From Branchipolynoe longqiensis (taxonomy: Eukaryota > Annelida > Polychaeta > Phyllodocida > Polynoidae), in contig CM059194.1 in NCBI GenBank assembly GCA_030323885.1, positions 27,066,363 through 27,130,362 of the forward strand: a stretch of 64,000 nt of DNA, written 5' to 3'. The position numbers were made by a program, and so were the translations under genes. Positions 10,743-22,755 of the stretch are shown piece after piece (position 1 is the stretch's first letter; the number at the start of each line of letters is the position of its first letter). The notes beneath the pieces are model-generated. The model saw only the letters and a list, made by a program, of their open reading frames with translations, searched no databases and was not told the origin of the DNA.

Positions 10743-11316
10743 AGCCGTGTTCACATGGGGAATGTAAATCGATTCGTAGAAAGCGACTTGCCTAGTTCGA
10801 CGCACATTTCGCGTGTGAACGGGCGTCTGAGTCGAATTAGGGCTGAATCGATTCCTGTGATGCGGATAATGTAAACCACCTCTCGAGGTAGTTTACGGTA
10901 GGTGATTTCTGTGAATCGATTTATTTTGCCTGTGTGAATGCAACCGACTTACGTGAGGCGGATTAAGGACGTGACAGTCGAGACCTGAGTGTGTTGACTT
11001 TCCGGTAAATTTGCTCTATGAACCTGCTAGAGGTGCACATATATTTTTTTCATCATTTATTTTTAGGGTTTCACTGCCCAGCGGAAGTTTTGACCATTCC
11101 AAACCAATACGATTCAGTACATGCATATCTAGGTCAAACTCAGTCTCTAGTGGTGACGTTGGCTAATCGAAAACTGGCACTGGTCAGACTGGGCTTGCTC
11201 ATGCGCAGATATCGATTTCCGGCCCCAAGTACTGCCCGTGTGAACAGGCCGCTAATTCGACTCACCTGATTCGATTTGTCTAATTCGTTTCACATTTTGC
11301 CCGTGTGAACACGGCT
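10743..11316. mobile_element. 574-bp TIR MITE with palindromic ends
   Basis: Ends are AGCCGTGTTCACATGGGG and CCCGTGTGAACACGGCT, inverted copies that are each also a short palindrome. The interior is colinear with 48498-49050. No transposase coding is seen, so this is a non-autonomous DNA transposon of unassigned superfamily. Confidence 0.8.
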
Positions 11317-13249
11317 TACATTAAAGAACTAATCGATACAAACATAATTTTAAAAGAATCATGTTAATATCTCAAATAATTTTTGAGTTGTGGCCTTCTA
11401 AAAGTCAAAATTTTAGCATTCCAAAAAATCATGTAAAAATCAATTATATGAGCCAATTTTGGCACCCAATTGCACCATGAAATATGAAAGGAAAATCTTC
11501 ATAAACAAGGATCATCTTTATTTATACCTAGAGAAGCAGCACACAAATTTCCTAAGCAATCATCCAATAAATATGAGAAGAGTGCCCTCTCAAAATAGGG
11601 AAATTACCCAAAAATGCATTTGTTCAATTACATGGTAATTCAATTATATGCCAACTTTGACTCAACAGAACTTCATTCTAAAATATCCAGTAAGTGTCAT
11701 TATCAATAATTTACAATGACCTGTACAGAGAGAGCATACATGTTTTTTTCATGGTGATCAAATCATATTCAACGATTATATAGTGTCCTAAAAATGGGGG
11801 AAAGGCCATTTTGGCTGTTGCGAACATTTTTGGAGTTCTTACTAGATTGAGCATAACTCTAAAAGTACTTGATGGATTTTGTTGAAATTGTGAACAGTTA
11901 CTCTTTGTGCCATTGCCTTTAAAATCAATAGGTTACATTATTGGGGCTACTGTTGTTAAAAATAATTGTTATTAAAAATATCTTGTTATTAAACAAATAT
12001 ATTTGGTTGATGAACTGCATGAGAAATCTGTGGAAAACCTTACATACAAATGATGACACGTTTCCTTTCTCATTGCTCTAAAAGTACCACTTTATCTAAC
12101 ACTGACAATTATTTATAGTAATAAATTAGGGAATGACTTAATTGATTCTGATCAAATGCTATTAATTATAAGCATGGCTATTGACTGCTTCCAATCAAAT
12201 ATTGTTTATCATGAACGTGACTTAATAATTAATAATGAGAAAGTGTTAAAATCTAATAAAACAAACAAGCCAGCAGCTAATACTGCATTTTTAATTTCAG
12301 TCATTACATACAGCATGGCCTTGTGTTTGTTTTCTACAGGTTAGCAAAATCACATTCTAATATGAACAGTACTATTAGAGAGAAGAAAGATCATGGGCCC
12401 TTTGTTCTATAGTAAACCAGCCACCAGTTGTGACCCTGAATATCAGAGACACTGACATTATGAGTGTCACTTAACCACACTAGATCTATGTTTACATCAA
12501 ATTGATCACTGATGCTGGTCAAATACCTCCCTTCGGAATTGATCAAACATCCTTAAAAGTTCACAACATATAGAAAACTAATGAATGAACAACAATTTCA
12601 CAGTTTAATAAAATAATTTAATCCCCTTTTAGTGATTTGATGAAGATTTTGTGGAGAAAAGTAGAACTTGAAATTCAACCATAAACTTTTAAAACTGATA
12701 CTGGTCCAATTGAAACAATTCAAAAATGAGGATGTATAGAAATCTGTGCTGTATGTCATGAGAAGCTAAATTGTAGCTAGAAAACCGTCCTTTTGGGGAA
12801 TTGAAAGTAACGCCTACTGCAAAGCATCTCCGTGCAGCTGAATCGGGCTAGTGTTACCGTCTTTGCCGAACCGATTTGCGGCGATCGACGGTATTCACAC
12901 ATAGCTATATCTAAGAGAGACTGCATCGGGATAATTCTAAGTAAACATGTTCTAAACATGCTTTATAACAATGTTTGGGTAGATTGCTTCGTAAAATACT
13001 TCTGAATTTCGTCACTTATTGCACCAAGGTCGGATGCCATGCGTGTCACTCCATCCAGTGTCTCGCGAGAGAATGCGTGGACAAATTCATGACCTTGACC
13101 TCGACAGCGTATGAATATAGTGACCACCTGGACTATTTTGAAGTTTAAATGTTGCTCTTTCTTTTGGTACCAATACTATGAAGCTATTTTAGTTTTTTTT
13201 AGGTGAAATTTTATGAAAACCAACTGGTATATCAAACATTATGGAAGAA
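11317..13249. other. AT-rich region without recognisable features
   Basis: No convincing coding region, repeat family member or RNA gene is seen. The few short ORFs have no protein-like composition or splice context. Confidence 0.5.
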
Positions 13250-13303
13250 CTCTGTCACATTTCCACCGATTCTATCAAACTTTATACGTGTATGTAGCTG
13301 AGT

Positions 13304-14188
13304 TCAATGTTCAGTTGATGTTTTGAGTGGTGACGGCTTCACTGGCGATGACATCACAGGGGTTGAACAGTTCTCTGTTGGTTCTGTTTCATTTCTCCCT
13401 GTGTGTACAAGTGCCTCTCGGTTTCTTCGGATGGAGGAACCTGTTTCTATCAAGACTTGGTATGATCTTGGGCTGGACAGCTTCTCCTGGACAGAACCAT
13501 ACTTGTTTTGATCCCTGATCCAGACAGTGTCACCATTGGACAGGGAAGGAAGAGGGACTGTACGATGGCGTCGGTTGTAGTCCTTCTTTGCTGTCTCCCG
13601 GTATTCATGTTCCTTGATCCCTAGGTTCACTGGATCCAGAACCAAGGTCTTCCTGAGCACCTCTCAAGTAGTAGGGAGTGTCGTTCTCAGGTTTCTGTTC
13701 ATCAGGAGTTGGCTTGGGGAGTAACCATTGTGAATTGGTGCTGTGCGGTAAGCCAGAAATCCAAGATGTGGATCAACATTCTTCTTCATAATGTTCTTAG
13801 CTGTTTGTACCCCACATTCTGCTTCCCCATTTGACTGTGGATACAGTGGTGAAGATGTTACATGGACAAAGTGATAGTCTCTTGCAAAACTCTTAAAGCT
13901 GTCTGAAGAGTACTGTGGTCCATTGTCTGACACAACATAATCATGAATGCCATGTGTGCTGAAGATGGACTTTAAAGCTTCGATGGCATGGCTTGATGTG
14001 GTTTGAGCCAGGTGTCGGACTTGTATCCATCTTGAGTAGTAATCCACTGCTATGATGTAGGTTTTCTTCTCTATTTCGAAGAGATCAGTTCCTACCCGTT
14101 CCCATGCATGGTCTGAGAAGGAAGATGAGAGGAGATGCTCCTTTCTCGAAGAACGATATATTGCACAGGTAGGACATCTGTTGCACAT
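13304..14188 (-). pseudogene. Gypsy integrase, broken
   Basis: Starts with part of the HHCC zinc-binding domain (CNRCPTC). The catalytic core follows with the DDE residues: aspartate in GTDLFEI, aspartate in VVSDNGPQYSS and glutamate in PQSNGEAE. Next is the LLMNRNLRT segment typical of Gypsy integrases. A stop codon near 13661-13663 separates a basic C-terminal piece (KDYNRRHR, GDTVWIRD) in the same frame. The core residues are retained, but the protein cannot be made whole. Confidence 0.88.
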
Positions 14189-15138
14189 GATCTCAATCTG
14201 TTTGCTGAGTAGTGGCCACCAGACACTCCCAATAGCCTGGGCCCTGCACTTGCTGATGCCCAGATGACCCTGATGGATCTGATCCAGTACCTCGATTTGA
14301 AGAGAGGTATCACGATGCAGTCATCATACATTTGTAGGTCTTTTTGGGTGGTGAGGTGGTGTCTCTTTTCCCAGTAGGGACGGAGCAAAGGTTGTTGAGG
14401 CATGTATCCAGGCCATCCAGTCTTGCAGTATGACTTGACCTCTGCACAGATTGTGTCCTCGTTTTGAGTGTCTTTTATTTGATTCAGCCGGACCTCTGTG
14501 GCTGGCAGATACTTTACTGTCAGTGAAACAAACTCCTCAATTTCCTGGATGAAGGTGAGGTCAGCAGGTGTTGGTTTGCTGACAGGAGCCCGTGATAGGG
14601 CATCTGCTGTGGTTTGGTCTTTCCCCTGGACATGAACTACTTCAGGGCTGAACCTCATCATCCGCAGTCGGAATCTCAGAACCCGAGGTGGCATTTTGGA
14701 TAAATTAGTTGTGGAGAGAAGTGGTACGAGGGGTTTGTGGTGAGTCTCTAAGACAAATCTCATACCAAGGATGTAGTCAGAGAACTTTTCACATGCCCAT
14801 GTCACTGCAAGTGCCTCCTTCTCAATCACGGCGTATCATACTTCATGATCTGCTAATGATCTGGAGGCATAGCAGACTGGTCGTCGGTTACCGGATGCAT
14901 CCACTTGAAAGAGTATGTCTCCTAACCCATTTTGGCAGGCATCAGCAGCAATGATAGTCTCCCGCTTAGGGTCATAGTGTGCTAGTGTGTCCGTAGATGC
15001 CAATCTGGTCTTAATGGTCTCGAATCCCTCTTTCTGTGCTGGATCCCATGTCCACTGTTGTTCCTTTCGCAGGAGTTGACGTAGTGGCTCATTGATAGAT
15101 GCCAGATTAGGGATGAATGTTGACAGTTGATTGACCAT
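14092..15138 (-). pseudogene. Gypsy RNase H and connection region, with an in-frame stop
   Basis: Contains the RT thumb end (NQLSTFIPNLA), then RNase H starting with the aspartate in IAADACQNGLG. Then come IEKEALAV with its glutamate, and ADALSRAP. A TGA at 14836 interrupts the domain just before the IEKEALAV helix. The downstream part runs into the integrase zinc-binding region, where the frame shifts. Confidence 0.88.
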
Positions 15139-15252
15139 CCCATTGAACCGTTGTAGCTGTCACATTGGTTGGTGCAGGGAACTCTCGGATCGCCTTTGTT
15201 TTGGCTGGGTCTGCTTCAATGCCATTTGGAGTGACTATATGTCCCAAGAAGG

Positions 15253-15825
15253 TCATCCGAGTCTTGGAGAACTCACATCATGCTCTTCTTGGTTAGAGCC
15301 ATGCACTAGAATGTCATCCATGTGGCAGACTATGCCATCAAGTCCCTGTAGTAGTTGAGACATTGTGCGTTGGAATATTTCTGGCGCTGAGCTTATTCCA
15401 AATGGCAGTCTGTTGAAGTAGAATCGGCCGAAGGGTGTCACAAAAGTGGTCAGTAGCCTGGACTCTTGATCCAAAGGTATCTTCCAGAATCCCGAATTAG
15501 CATCGAGTTTCGAGAAGATCCGGCTGCCCTTCAGCTTGGCAAGATTTGCATCAACTGTGGTCATAGGGTGAACTTCCCATTGCACTACTTTGTTAAGTGG
15601 AGTCAGATCCACACAAATCCTAACTTTCCCATTTGACTTTGAGACGCACACCATTCCTGAGCACCAAGCTGTTGGCTCTTTGACTGGAGAGATGACCCCT
15701 TGCTTCTGCATGAACTTCAGTTCGTTTTCCATCTGTTCTAGAAAAGGGTGTGGTACTCTCCTTGCCGTATGGAGGCACACAGGGAGAGCATCCGGTAGAA
15801 GTGAAATTCTATGGCTGTTTTTCAA
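15253..15825 (-). pseudogene. Gypsy reverse transcriptase, broken at the C-terminal side
   Basis: Fingers and palm are clear: VCVSKSNGKVRICVDLTPLN, FSKLDANSGFWKIPL, RLPFGISSAPEIFQ and an active-site box HMDDILV. That box has HMDD where Gypsy enzymes usually have Y-x-DD, so the aromatic residue is changed. It is preceded by an in-frame TGA (15838-15840) after the protease. Similarity stops soon after the active site, where part of the following segment is missing. Confidence 0.9.
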
Positions 15826-15837
15826 GCATCCAAGTCC

Positions 15838-16251
15838 TCAGAAGAGTTGTGGGAACTCAGCACGCAAGTCTGGTATCATCTGAACATCGTAGATGGATGC
15901 CGCTGGCTTTAGAAGCTTGAGGTTTTCGCATGCATTTTTGCTTAGGAGGTTGTGTTCCTGTCCTTTCATGACATAGACATTTTCCACTACTGTCCTATCC
16001 CCGATGGTCAGGTGAGCCTTTGATATCTCACCAACGAGACGTTGTGTAAGAGAAACACCTCCTGGTCCTCTGAACTTTCTTGAAGTTGGGATTAGGGAGA
16101 CCTCCTTCAGCCATGGTGTTCTATTGCCGATGATGGTCACACCAGCTCCACTATCTAGCTTGAAGGTGGTTGGTCGTCGGTTGACCTGCAGATCGGCGGT
16201 TGACCTGCAGATCGGCTGTCCAAAAATCATTTTAATGAGGCTTGACTTCAC
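15838..16251 (-). pseudogene. Gypsy aspartic protease region
   Basis: Carries the retroviral-type protease active site FKLDSGAGVTIIG and the downstream hydrophobic segments of the fold, ending at a TGA. A 20-base tandem duplication containing GACCTGCAGATCGG sits at 16178-16218, ahead of the active site. Confidence 0.85.
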
Positions 16252-16316
16252 CTAGAAATGGGATATCCACGTAATCCACATTGTCTCCTTTCACTTCATG
16301 GACTGACTTGGGTTTG

Positions 16317-16550
16317 CTAGATATACATACATTTGTGTACTGCCCAATTTTCCCCGCATAGATGGCACTTGCTCTCCTTTGCCTTGCACTCGCTCCGTTT
16401 GTGTCTTGGAGACTTTCCACACCATCTGCATGTGGCGTTGTCTGAAAGTTTCACTTTGCTTGTTGGCTTGGATGTCTTTCCCTTCTGCCATGGTTTATTC
16501 TTGCTGTGTATATGGTCAACTGGTCGTATTTCCTTTCCCATTGACATCAC
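16317..16550 (-). pseudogene. Gypsy nucleocapsid zinc knuckles
   Basis: Two CCHC-like knuckles are visible: CRWCGKSPRHKRSEC and CHLCGENWAVHKC. They lie between the gag capsid part and the protease, as expected. The second knuckle seems complete, while the first has C in the last position with H four before it. The frame differs from the upstream gag fragment. Confidence 0.8.
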
Positions 16551-16741
16551 CTGCCTGTGGGACTTTTGGAGCTCACTTGCTCTCAGGAGCTCTATTCACC
16601 GGTTGAGGTCAGGTACAGGTCTTAAACGCAGAAGACGGTCTCGGCAAACCTCATCGGATGTTCCTATTACAAGGCGATCCCGGATGAGGCTATCCTTTAA
16701 CGTTTCAAACTCACATGACTCCGCAAGTTGACATAACCTGA

Positions 16742-17104
16742 TCAGGAATTCATCTGCTGACTCATCCTTCTGTGTTGCAATGTTGAATTATATCGTTCGA
16801 AAAGGACATGTCGTTGAGGGATGAAGTGACCTCTCAGCTCTTGAAGAATGCGTTCGGCATCCTTCTTATCCTCCTCAGACAGGTTGGGTAGACTCGTCAT
16901 CACCTTCAGACCCTCTGTATCTATTACTGCACAGAGTGTCGCAGCAACTAGTTGCATCCCAGCTTGATCTGGATTACCTGCAGCTGTTTTCAACTGTGTA
17001 GCGATGCAATAATAATTCCAGGCAATTTCAAAGTCCTTCCAGTTCTCCACCACATCCCCTTGTAGAGACATTATTGCAGGTGGTGGAATCTGGTAGGTTG
17101 CCAT
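16742..17104 (-). pseudogene. Gypsy gag, N-terminal fragment
   Basis: Starts with a methionine 1.3 kb before the protease. The sequence ENWKDFEIAWNYYCIATQL and ELRGHFIPQRHVLFERYNS resembles the N-terminal capsid region of Gypsy gag proteins of the invertebrate K02A2.6-associated type. It ends in a frame break before the knuckles. Confidence 0.75.
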
Positions 17105-17246
17105 GTTTGCTCAAGATACGGAGTGTTGTTGATGTACTTTGTACAAGTTGACCAGTAGTTGTGGTGTTGCGCAATGTGTGTTTTTAAGCCTGGGTAACTG
17201 CCCACTTTCCATATACTACTCACATGGGTTTCTGACCAGGGTTGAG

Positions 17247-18600
17247 TTTTTTTTTTGGTAAATATTTTTATTCATCTGAATACATATTTTGTCAGCGCCA
17301 GGGCACTGGTCTTCCAGCTGTTGGAGTGGTCGCATTTCATCTGTACATAGTGGAAGTGGAATGTGTTGCATTGTGTGCAGCACAACCCATTCTGAACATA
17401 AAAGAAAGTGGGGGAGCAGCCTATACTTCATAGTGTACAGCATAGGTACTCAGCATAGTGCAAGGTATATGCATCAAGATAGAGTGTGCAGTAATGTACA
17501 CTAGTGGTTAAATCATATGCTGTGTTTGTATATCAGTTAGATTTGGTTTTTAATAACGGTTAGTCTTTAAATAGTGCCATGTTGTGCATGTATAGTGGTT
17601 TATATTGTGTGCATTGCTGGTTGAAGATGTAGTTATTCAGTGGTGGTAATGGGTCTAAAGTAGGGGTAGTGGGTCTCGAGTCATTGAGTTATAATAGTTG
17701 TTTGCTAAATGTGGGTGGGGGGTAGGGGTCCATGAGCAGGGGGGTGGACACGCAGGGAGAGAGCAGGCATGAGAGAGGGCGAAGTCAATGGGTCGTTCAG
17801 CAGGTCGTATTATATATTTGCAGTGCCAGGTTTTGGGCCTGAATAACCAGGTGAGCTCTGTATGCATTTTTAAAGGCAAGGATCGAACCCGCTTCTCTGG
17901 TTTTGGTTGGGAGCTCATTCCACATGACACTTCCTTTGTAAATCGGAGCTCTGATTAACTTATTTGTATTAGGGTTGGGCACCCAGAGCAGAGTCGATGT
18001 CCCCCTTCTCGTTACCCTGGTTGTGCGATCTATGTATTTGTCATCACTTGCACGTTTATACATCAACATCATTAGGTGTAGGTTCCTACGTACATCTAGA
18101 GTGTCCAGCCCTGCTCTGCTATGCATTTCAACCACACTTAGTATCTTGCCTTGGAATACTGTTCTGAGGGCTCTGTTTTGCGTTCTTTGTAATTTGGTCT
18201 CTTGCTGCTTCATTAGTAATCCATAGATGATATCATTGTAGTCTATGATTGGTAATATTGTTGACTTGTACAGCTGCAGCGCAGTATTCTCACTTACATA
18301 TGTCCTTATTTTTCTGAATGTGTTCATTTTTAGTGCCAGTGTTTGGTTAAGTCTTGCCAGCTGTTGGGTACCACTTAGAATCGCATCGAGAGTTGTGCTA
18401 AGTACTTATAGGAGTTCACTTCACGGAGCACTAAGCCACCCATCTGCAGTTGTATTGGCCGGGCCCTCGCCTTCCTGGTTTGGTTCCAGTTTAGATAAGT
18501 TTGGCTTATTTTCACATTATCAAAGTACATGTACACAAAATACAGAGTCAATTGTGAAATTATATCAACATGTAACCGGTTGTAGGGCATAAAATAACAC
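17247..18600 (-). mobile_element. 5'-truncated non-LTR retrotransposon (LINE)
   Basis: The reading frame at 17797-18327 gives the C-terminal part of a LINE reverse transcriptase: YKSTILPIIDYNDIIYG, LQRTQNRALRTVF, then a typical RR..L..YK pattern and SVMWNELPTKTREAGS. An earlier piece in another frame (18375-18590, NSYKYLAQ) is the segment just before it. The 3' end has AATAAA (17267-17272 on the complementary strand) and a ten-base poly(A) at 17247-17256. The 5' side ends abruptly near 18600. It lies immediately upstream of the Gypsy gag fragment. Confidence 0.85.
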
Positions 18601-18964
18601 AGTGTGGCCCAGTCCTTCTTTTTGAGCCATGTGCCCTGAATATTCCTTTGTCTGTGTCCTATGACTCACACACTGAGTGAGTAGGTCTGGGTGGTTTGGG
18701 AGTTGCTCAAAGATGCTATTCCCATTATGAAAAATCCTGAAGTTGTGAATCCCTCATCACCCTCTCAAACTGTTCTTGGAACATTCATAAATACTCCTAA
18801 CTTGTAAACAAAGACATTACTTAGCTGTGAGTTGGAGTAGTTGGGTTAAAACCGCTGTCACCATGTTGTATTGGCTTATCTGGATGCCATGTTAGTCGTC
18901 AACCTTTATTGGTTCTCACAGTCAACACCAGGTGGCAGCACCACACTGTAGTTTGCAAATACTA
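18601..18964. other. unassigned sequence
   Basis: No coding region or recognised repeat. Confidence 0.4.
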
Positions 18965-19425
18965 CAGAGGGAACCGGCTTGATTACTGGGGGCGTAATCG
19001 ATTAATCAACTCGGGTCACCCGAGCCACTTTTTGGCGCATGGACAAATCCTACAGACTCGGGTTGATTAAACGAATACGCTTCTCCATGCTCGGGGTGGA
19101 AAAAATGGTGACTTAATCTAAAACTTTTTTCTTTTTTTTTAATAACTGATACAAGTAGAGCAAAATAGGATTTAAAGTAGTTGATGATTGTATAAGCTGA
19201 CAATCCGGGTTATTAAAAAAAAGCACCATTAAAACAATAGTAGGACTTGTACTGGTAGCTGTTATCCTACAGGTACCAGCACAGATGTGATGTCATCGCT
19301 CCTAGCAAACCCCAGCCAAGAGGTGGGTTACTGGGGTCGGGTTGTTTTGCACACGGCGCATGTATTTGTCGACTCTACTCGTGGTGTTCGATTTGAAATT
19401 CTGACTCGGGTGACCATAGTCGCCT

Positions 19426-20225
19426 GGGTCGTGTTAATCGATTACAGCCTATTTGTGTCATGCTGGTATTACTACTAGTAATAGTATTAGTGGTAACCAT
19501 CGGACACAATCTGTAAGCACAGATTTGCCCAGAACCAGTTTCAACAGTACTGAAACTTATACCCGGCTGGTAGCTGGTCCGGTTTTTGGTCAAATCTCTG
19601 CTTATACTTACACTTACACTTATCCTCTTCTGCTTAAGAAATTAGGCATCAATGCCTGTTAGCAGGTTTGGCCTGTCTAAGTGGGACCTAGTGAAATTAT
19701 AGTTTTCGTGCGGCGGGCGCTCACTATAGCGGTAATTTACCCAGTGCTTATCAAGGCGTCCTTTGAAAGATTTTAAGCTTTGGGCGTTCACTACATCAGC
19801 CAGTAGTCTGTTCCAAGTGTTTCCGGCTCTTTCAGTGAGGAAATTTTGACGAACTCACTTGTTATTCCTGGGTTTGACGATCTTCTTATTATGCCCTCTG
19901 GTTATCAGACCGTGTGTTGGCTCGAGTATGATGTACCGTTTTTGACTGTATATGTTCCACTGAGGTGTTTGTAGATCTCAATGAGGTCTCCACGGGCCCT
20001 TCTGTAGTACAGGCTTGGCAGGTTTAGTGCTCGTAGTTGGTCTTTGTAAGAGAATTTCTTCAGGGTTGGTACTAGGCGGGTTGCGCGCGTCTGTACTCTC
20101 TCGAGAAGTTCACAGTCCTTCCTGTACATGGTGCCCATGCTGGATATCCATATTCTAGCTTGCAGTCTAGATTGTGTCCGCTGGTGACCAGCATGACACA
20201 AAGGCTGTATTCGATTAACACGACC
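19426..20225. mobile_element. TIR element carrying a LINE fragment
   Basis: About 42-bp inverted ends (GGGTCGTGTTAATCGATTAC at the left, its near-complement ending at 20225 at the right). The space between holds the LINE fragment 19585-20180. Confidence 0.6.
19585..20180 (-). mobile_element. 3' end of a CR1/L2-like LINE
   Basis: Minus-strand reading gives LLERVQTRATRLVP, YYRRARGDLIEIYKHLSG and, after a frame change, NTWNRLLADVV with FKGRLDKHW, which are C-terminal RT signatures. The reading frame ends in GIDA and a TAA at 19642-19644. A short TAAGTG microsatellite tail follows at about 19600-19625, as in CR1/L2-type LINEs. 5'-truncated and frameshifted. Confidence 0.8.
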
Positions 20226-20716
20226 CGGTGTCGCAGTTTCCTCCGTCCGCCAGTTTCCGCGGTATGCATCGCTTCTGCGCATGCGTCAAAATCGAACAGC
20301 ATCATCACTAACCTTATAAATTTAATATAATGTTTTTGGTAAAGATGTTTTCTATATATGTACCAAGCGATTTGTTTCTAGGTGCTGTGGTTTTAGAGAT
20401 ACTTCACTTTTTCTGTATTTTCTGTATGAAGATTGCTCACGACCATTGACAATGCCTTGAGTTTGACGGTACGTGCAGTGCAAAACATTAGTTTTATTCA
20501 AAATTAATAGAAATCAAGAACCCTGACCTTATAAATTTAATATAATCTTTTTGGTAAAGATGTTTTCTATATGTGTACCAAGCGATTTGTTTCTAGGTTG
20601 TGTGGTTTTAGAGATATTTCACTTTTTCTGTATGAAGATTGCTCGCGGCCATTGACAATGCATTTGAGTGTATGCGTACCGCGGAAACTGGCGGACCGTG
20701 GAAACTGTGACACCGG
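20226..20716 (+). mobile_element. modular core MITE, two core units, terminus type 1
   Basis: Inverted ends CCGGTGTCGCAGTTTCC and its complement at 20716. The interior holds two copies of the core of about 200 bases (CTTATAAATTTAATATAAT, GATTTGTTTCTAGG, TCTGTATGAAGATTGCTC). It lies inside the foldback element. Confidence 0.8.
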
Positions 20717-21167
20717 GTGACTCGGGTCACCCGAGTTGCTAGAATTTCAGATCGAACACCATGAGTGGAGGACAAAAACATGCGCTGTGTGCAAAAAGTC
20801 CTGACGCCAGTAACCCACGTCTTGGCTGGTAGTGGCTAGGAATGATGAGGGCACATTTGCGCTGGTACCATCCTTTAGGATAACAGCTACCAGTACCAGT
20901 CCTACATGGTGTTTTTTTTTAATAACCCAGATTAATGAAATGGAAATATAACTAAACTATGCAGTCATAAAATACTTTAAATCCTATTTTACTGTAGTCA
21001 TATCAGTTATTTTTAAAAAAAGGTTTGGGGTTAAACTACTATTTTTTCCACCTTGAGCGTGGAGAAGCATATTCGTTTATTCACCCTGAATCTGTAGGAT
21101 GTGCACATGTGCCAAAAAGTGGCTCGGGTGACCCGAGTTGATTAATAGTAATCAAACTGGTTCCCTG

Positions 21168-22064
21168 TTCCGTCTTGAGTAGGCTGCTGTGAAACATGGG
21201 TGATGGCACTGGGGCCTGGGCCGCGTTCAGGGTGCGCATCCGAGACGTCTCGGAGATGCCTTTTGGCTTATTTGTGTTCAGGGTGCATCTCGGAGACGCC
21301 TCCCATTTCAGACAGAAGACAAAAAGCACTTCGAAAAGGTGCCGCCGTATTGAGTGGTTTCAGCCAATCAAAGCACTTCNNNNNNNNNNNNNNNNNNNNN
21401 NNNNNNNNNNNNNNNNNNNNNNNNNNNNNNNNNNNNNNNNNNNNNNNNNNNNNNNNNNNNNNNNNNNNNNNNNNNNNNNNNNNNNNNNNNNNNNNNNNNN
21501 NNNNNNNNNNNNNNNNNNNNNNNNNNNNNNNNNNNNNNNNNNNNNNNNNNNNNNNNNNNNNNNNNNNNNNNNNNNNNNNNNNNNNNNNNNNNNNNNNNNN
21601 NNNNNNNNNNNNNNNNNNNNNNNNNNNNNNNNNNNNNNNNNNNNNNNNNNNNNNNNNNNNNNNNNNNNNNNNNNNNNNNNNNNNNNNNNNNNNNNNNNNN
21701 NNNNNNNNNNNNNNNNNNNNNNNNNNNNNNNNNNNNNNNNNNNNNNNNNNNNNNNNNNNNNNNNNNNNNNNNNNNNNNNNNNNNNNNNNNNNNNNNNNNN
21801 NNNNNNNNNNNNNNNNNNNNNNNNNNNNNNNNNNNNNNNNNNNNNNNNNNNNNNNNNNNNNNNNNNNNNNNNNNNNNNAGTCGGTATCCACAGGAAATGA
21901 GCTTGCTGATCGGTCTTTTTTTTTCAAAATGCCTTGAAACTGACGTTACACCATGCCTGATACCCCACTTTGATCTGAGACCACTCGTTTTCACTTATCA
22001 GATCCATGACAGCGTGAGTGGGACAAAAACACAAATAACTGATATGAAAGCATCCCATCTGTGG
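21168..22064. other. unassigned sequence around an assembly gap
   Basis: Bases 21380-21878 are N. Left of the gap, GCCGCGTTCAGGGTGCG and a CGAGACGTCTCGGAG palindrome may be the start of another inverted-repeat element whose other end falls in the gap. Confidence 0.4.
21380..21878. other. assembly gap (499 N)
   Basis: A continuous run of N. Any reading frame crossing it is an artefact. Confidence 1.
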
Positions 22065-22383
22065 GGTTGGTTGTTGGAGTTTTACATCCTGACAACATCT
22101 AAGAACATGTCAGGATGGGTACCGACATGTGACTGTGCACTCATGGTGACTTTATAGTGCTGCCACACTGGGAGACCAGGCTGCCAGCACCATGACCTGA
22201 TATCCCACTCAGTCACATTATCCTGACACTGAGCCAACCAGTCCTTGCCCTATCCTAATAATGTTGTATGCCTGGTTAGGAAGTGACAAGTATCAATTTT
22301 TTTTTAGTCGACCAGGATTCGAATCCCGCGATCTACCAAAACGGGAGATGGACGCTCAACTCATTCGGCCATCCTGTCTGCTC
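22065..22383 (-). mobile_element. tRNA-derived SINE, head type A
   Basis: Reads on the minus strand as a tRNA-like head (A-box-like TGGCCGAATGAG, B box GATTCGAATCC), a body (GACAAGTATCAA complement and on) and an end GTAAAACTCCAACAACCAACC. Near full length. Confidence 0.88.
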
Positions 22384-22755
22384 GTCCCATCTGTAAGGAG
22401 GGCACTACAGACCCATGTGGGAGGGGTGGTCAGCGGAACCAAGTGGATATTGGCTTCTGCCGCATTGGTCATGCGTGGCTCAAAGGGGGACCCTCCTTCG
22501 GAATGTATTGGGTGTCAGTTTACACAGACAGTCAAGCATATCTATTAACTGTGTTGATTTTTAGAATCTTCCACCAACGATTTTGCGATGCAGACAACTA
22601 TTTGCCACAGATCTCCTCCCCCCCTCGTGAGGCGCGCTACTGACCTGCCACCTGGTGGGTTGACCTCACAACACCATTGTCAAGCCTGGCATACACCAAT
22701 CGACAGTATGGTACAATCCATAAATATGCAATCTCTGCTGCACCCTTACACCTGT

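Larger units (their letters stand above)
13250..17110 (-). mobile_element. decayed Ty3/Gypsy-type LTR retrotransposon
   Basis: In minus-strand order: gag, zinc knuckles, aspartic protease, RT, RNase H and integrase, which is the Gypsy (Metaviridae) order. The reading frame is broken by in-frame stops between protease and RT (15838), inside RNase H (14836) and after the integrase core. There is also a frame change between RNase H and integrase, one within gag, and an apparent small deletion after the RT active site near 15270. No pair of LTRs is visible. A purine-rich stretch at about 13260-13270 followed by TGTGACAG on the minus strand could mark the 3' LTR start, at low confidence. A dead copy. 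Confidence 0.88.
18965..21167. mobile_element. 2.2-kb foldback element with about 465-bp terminal inverted repeats
   Basis: Bases 18965 to about 19430 are inverted at about 20708-21167. Ends are CAGAGGGAACCGGCTTGATT and the complement of CAGGGAACCAGTTTGATTAC, followed by a CTCGGGTCACCCGAG palindrome. The interior is filled by other insertions (19426-20225 and 20226-20716). No transposase of its own is visible. The CAGGGAAC-type end hints at hAT, but no target duplication can be seen. Confidence 0.75.

Noticed and set aside
12156..12344. Small plus-strand reading frame of 62 codons
   Set aside because: AT-rich, no family resemblance, no splice or promoter context.
12958..13258. 3' LTR of the Gypsy element
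   Set aside because: Only a purine run and TGTGACAG mark a possible start; no matching 5' copy was found, so no LTR is annotated.
21196..22157. Reading frames crossing the N run
   Set aside because: The unknown bases make them artificial.
22320..22383. tRNA gene in the SINE heads
   Set aside because: Box A and B are present, but the heads do not fold as complete tRNAs and always continue into the SINE body.
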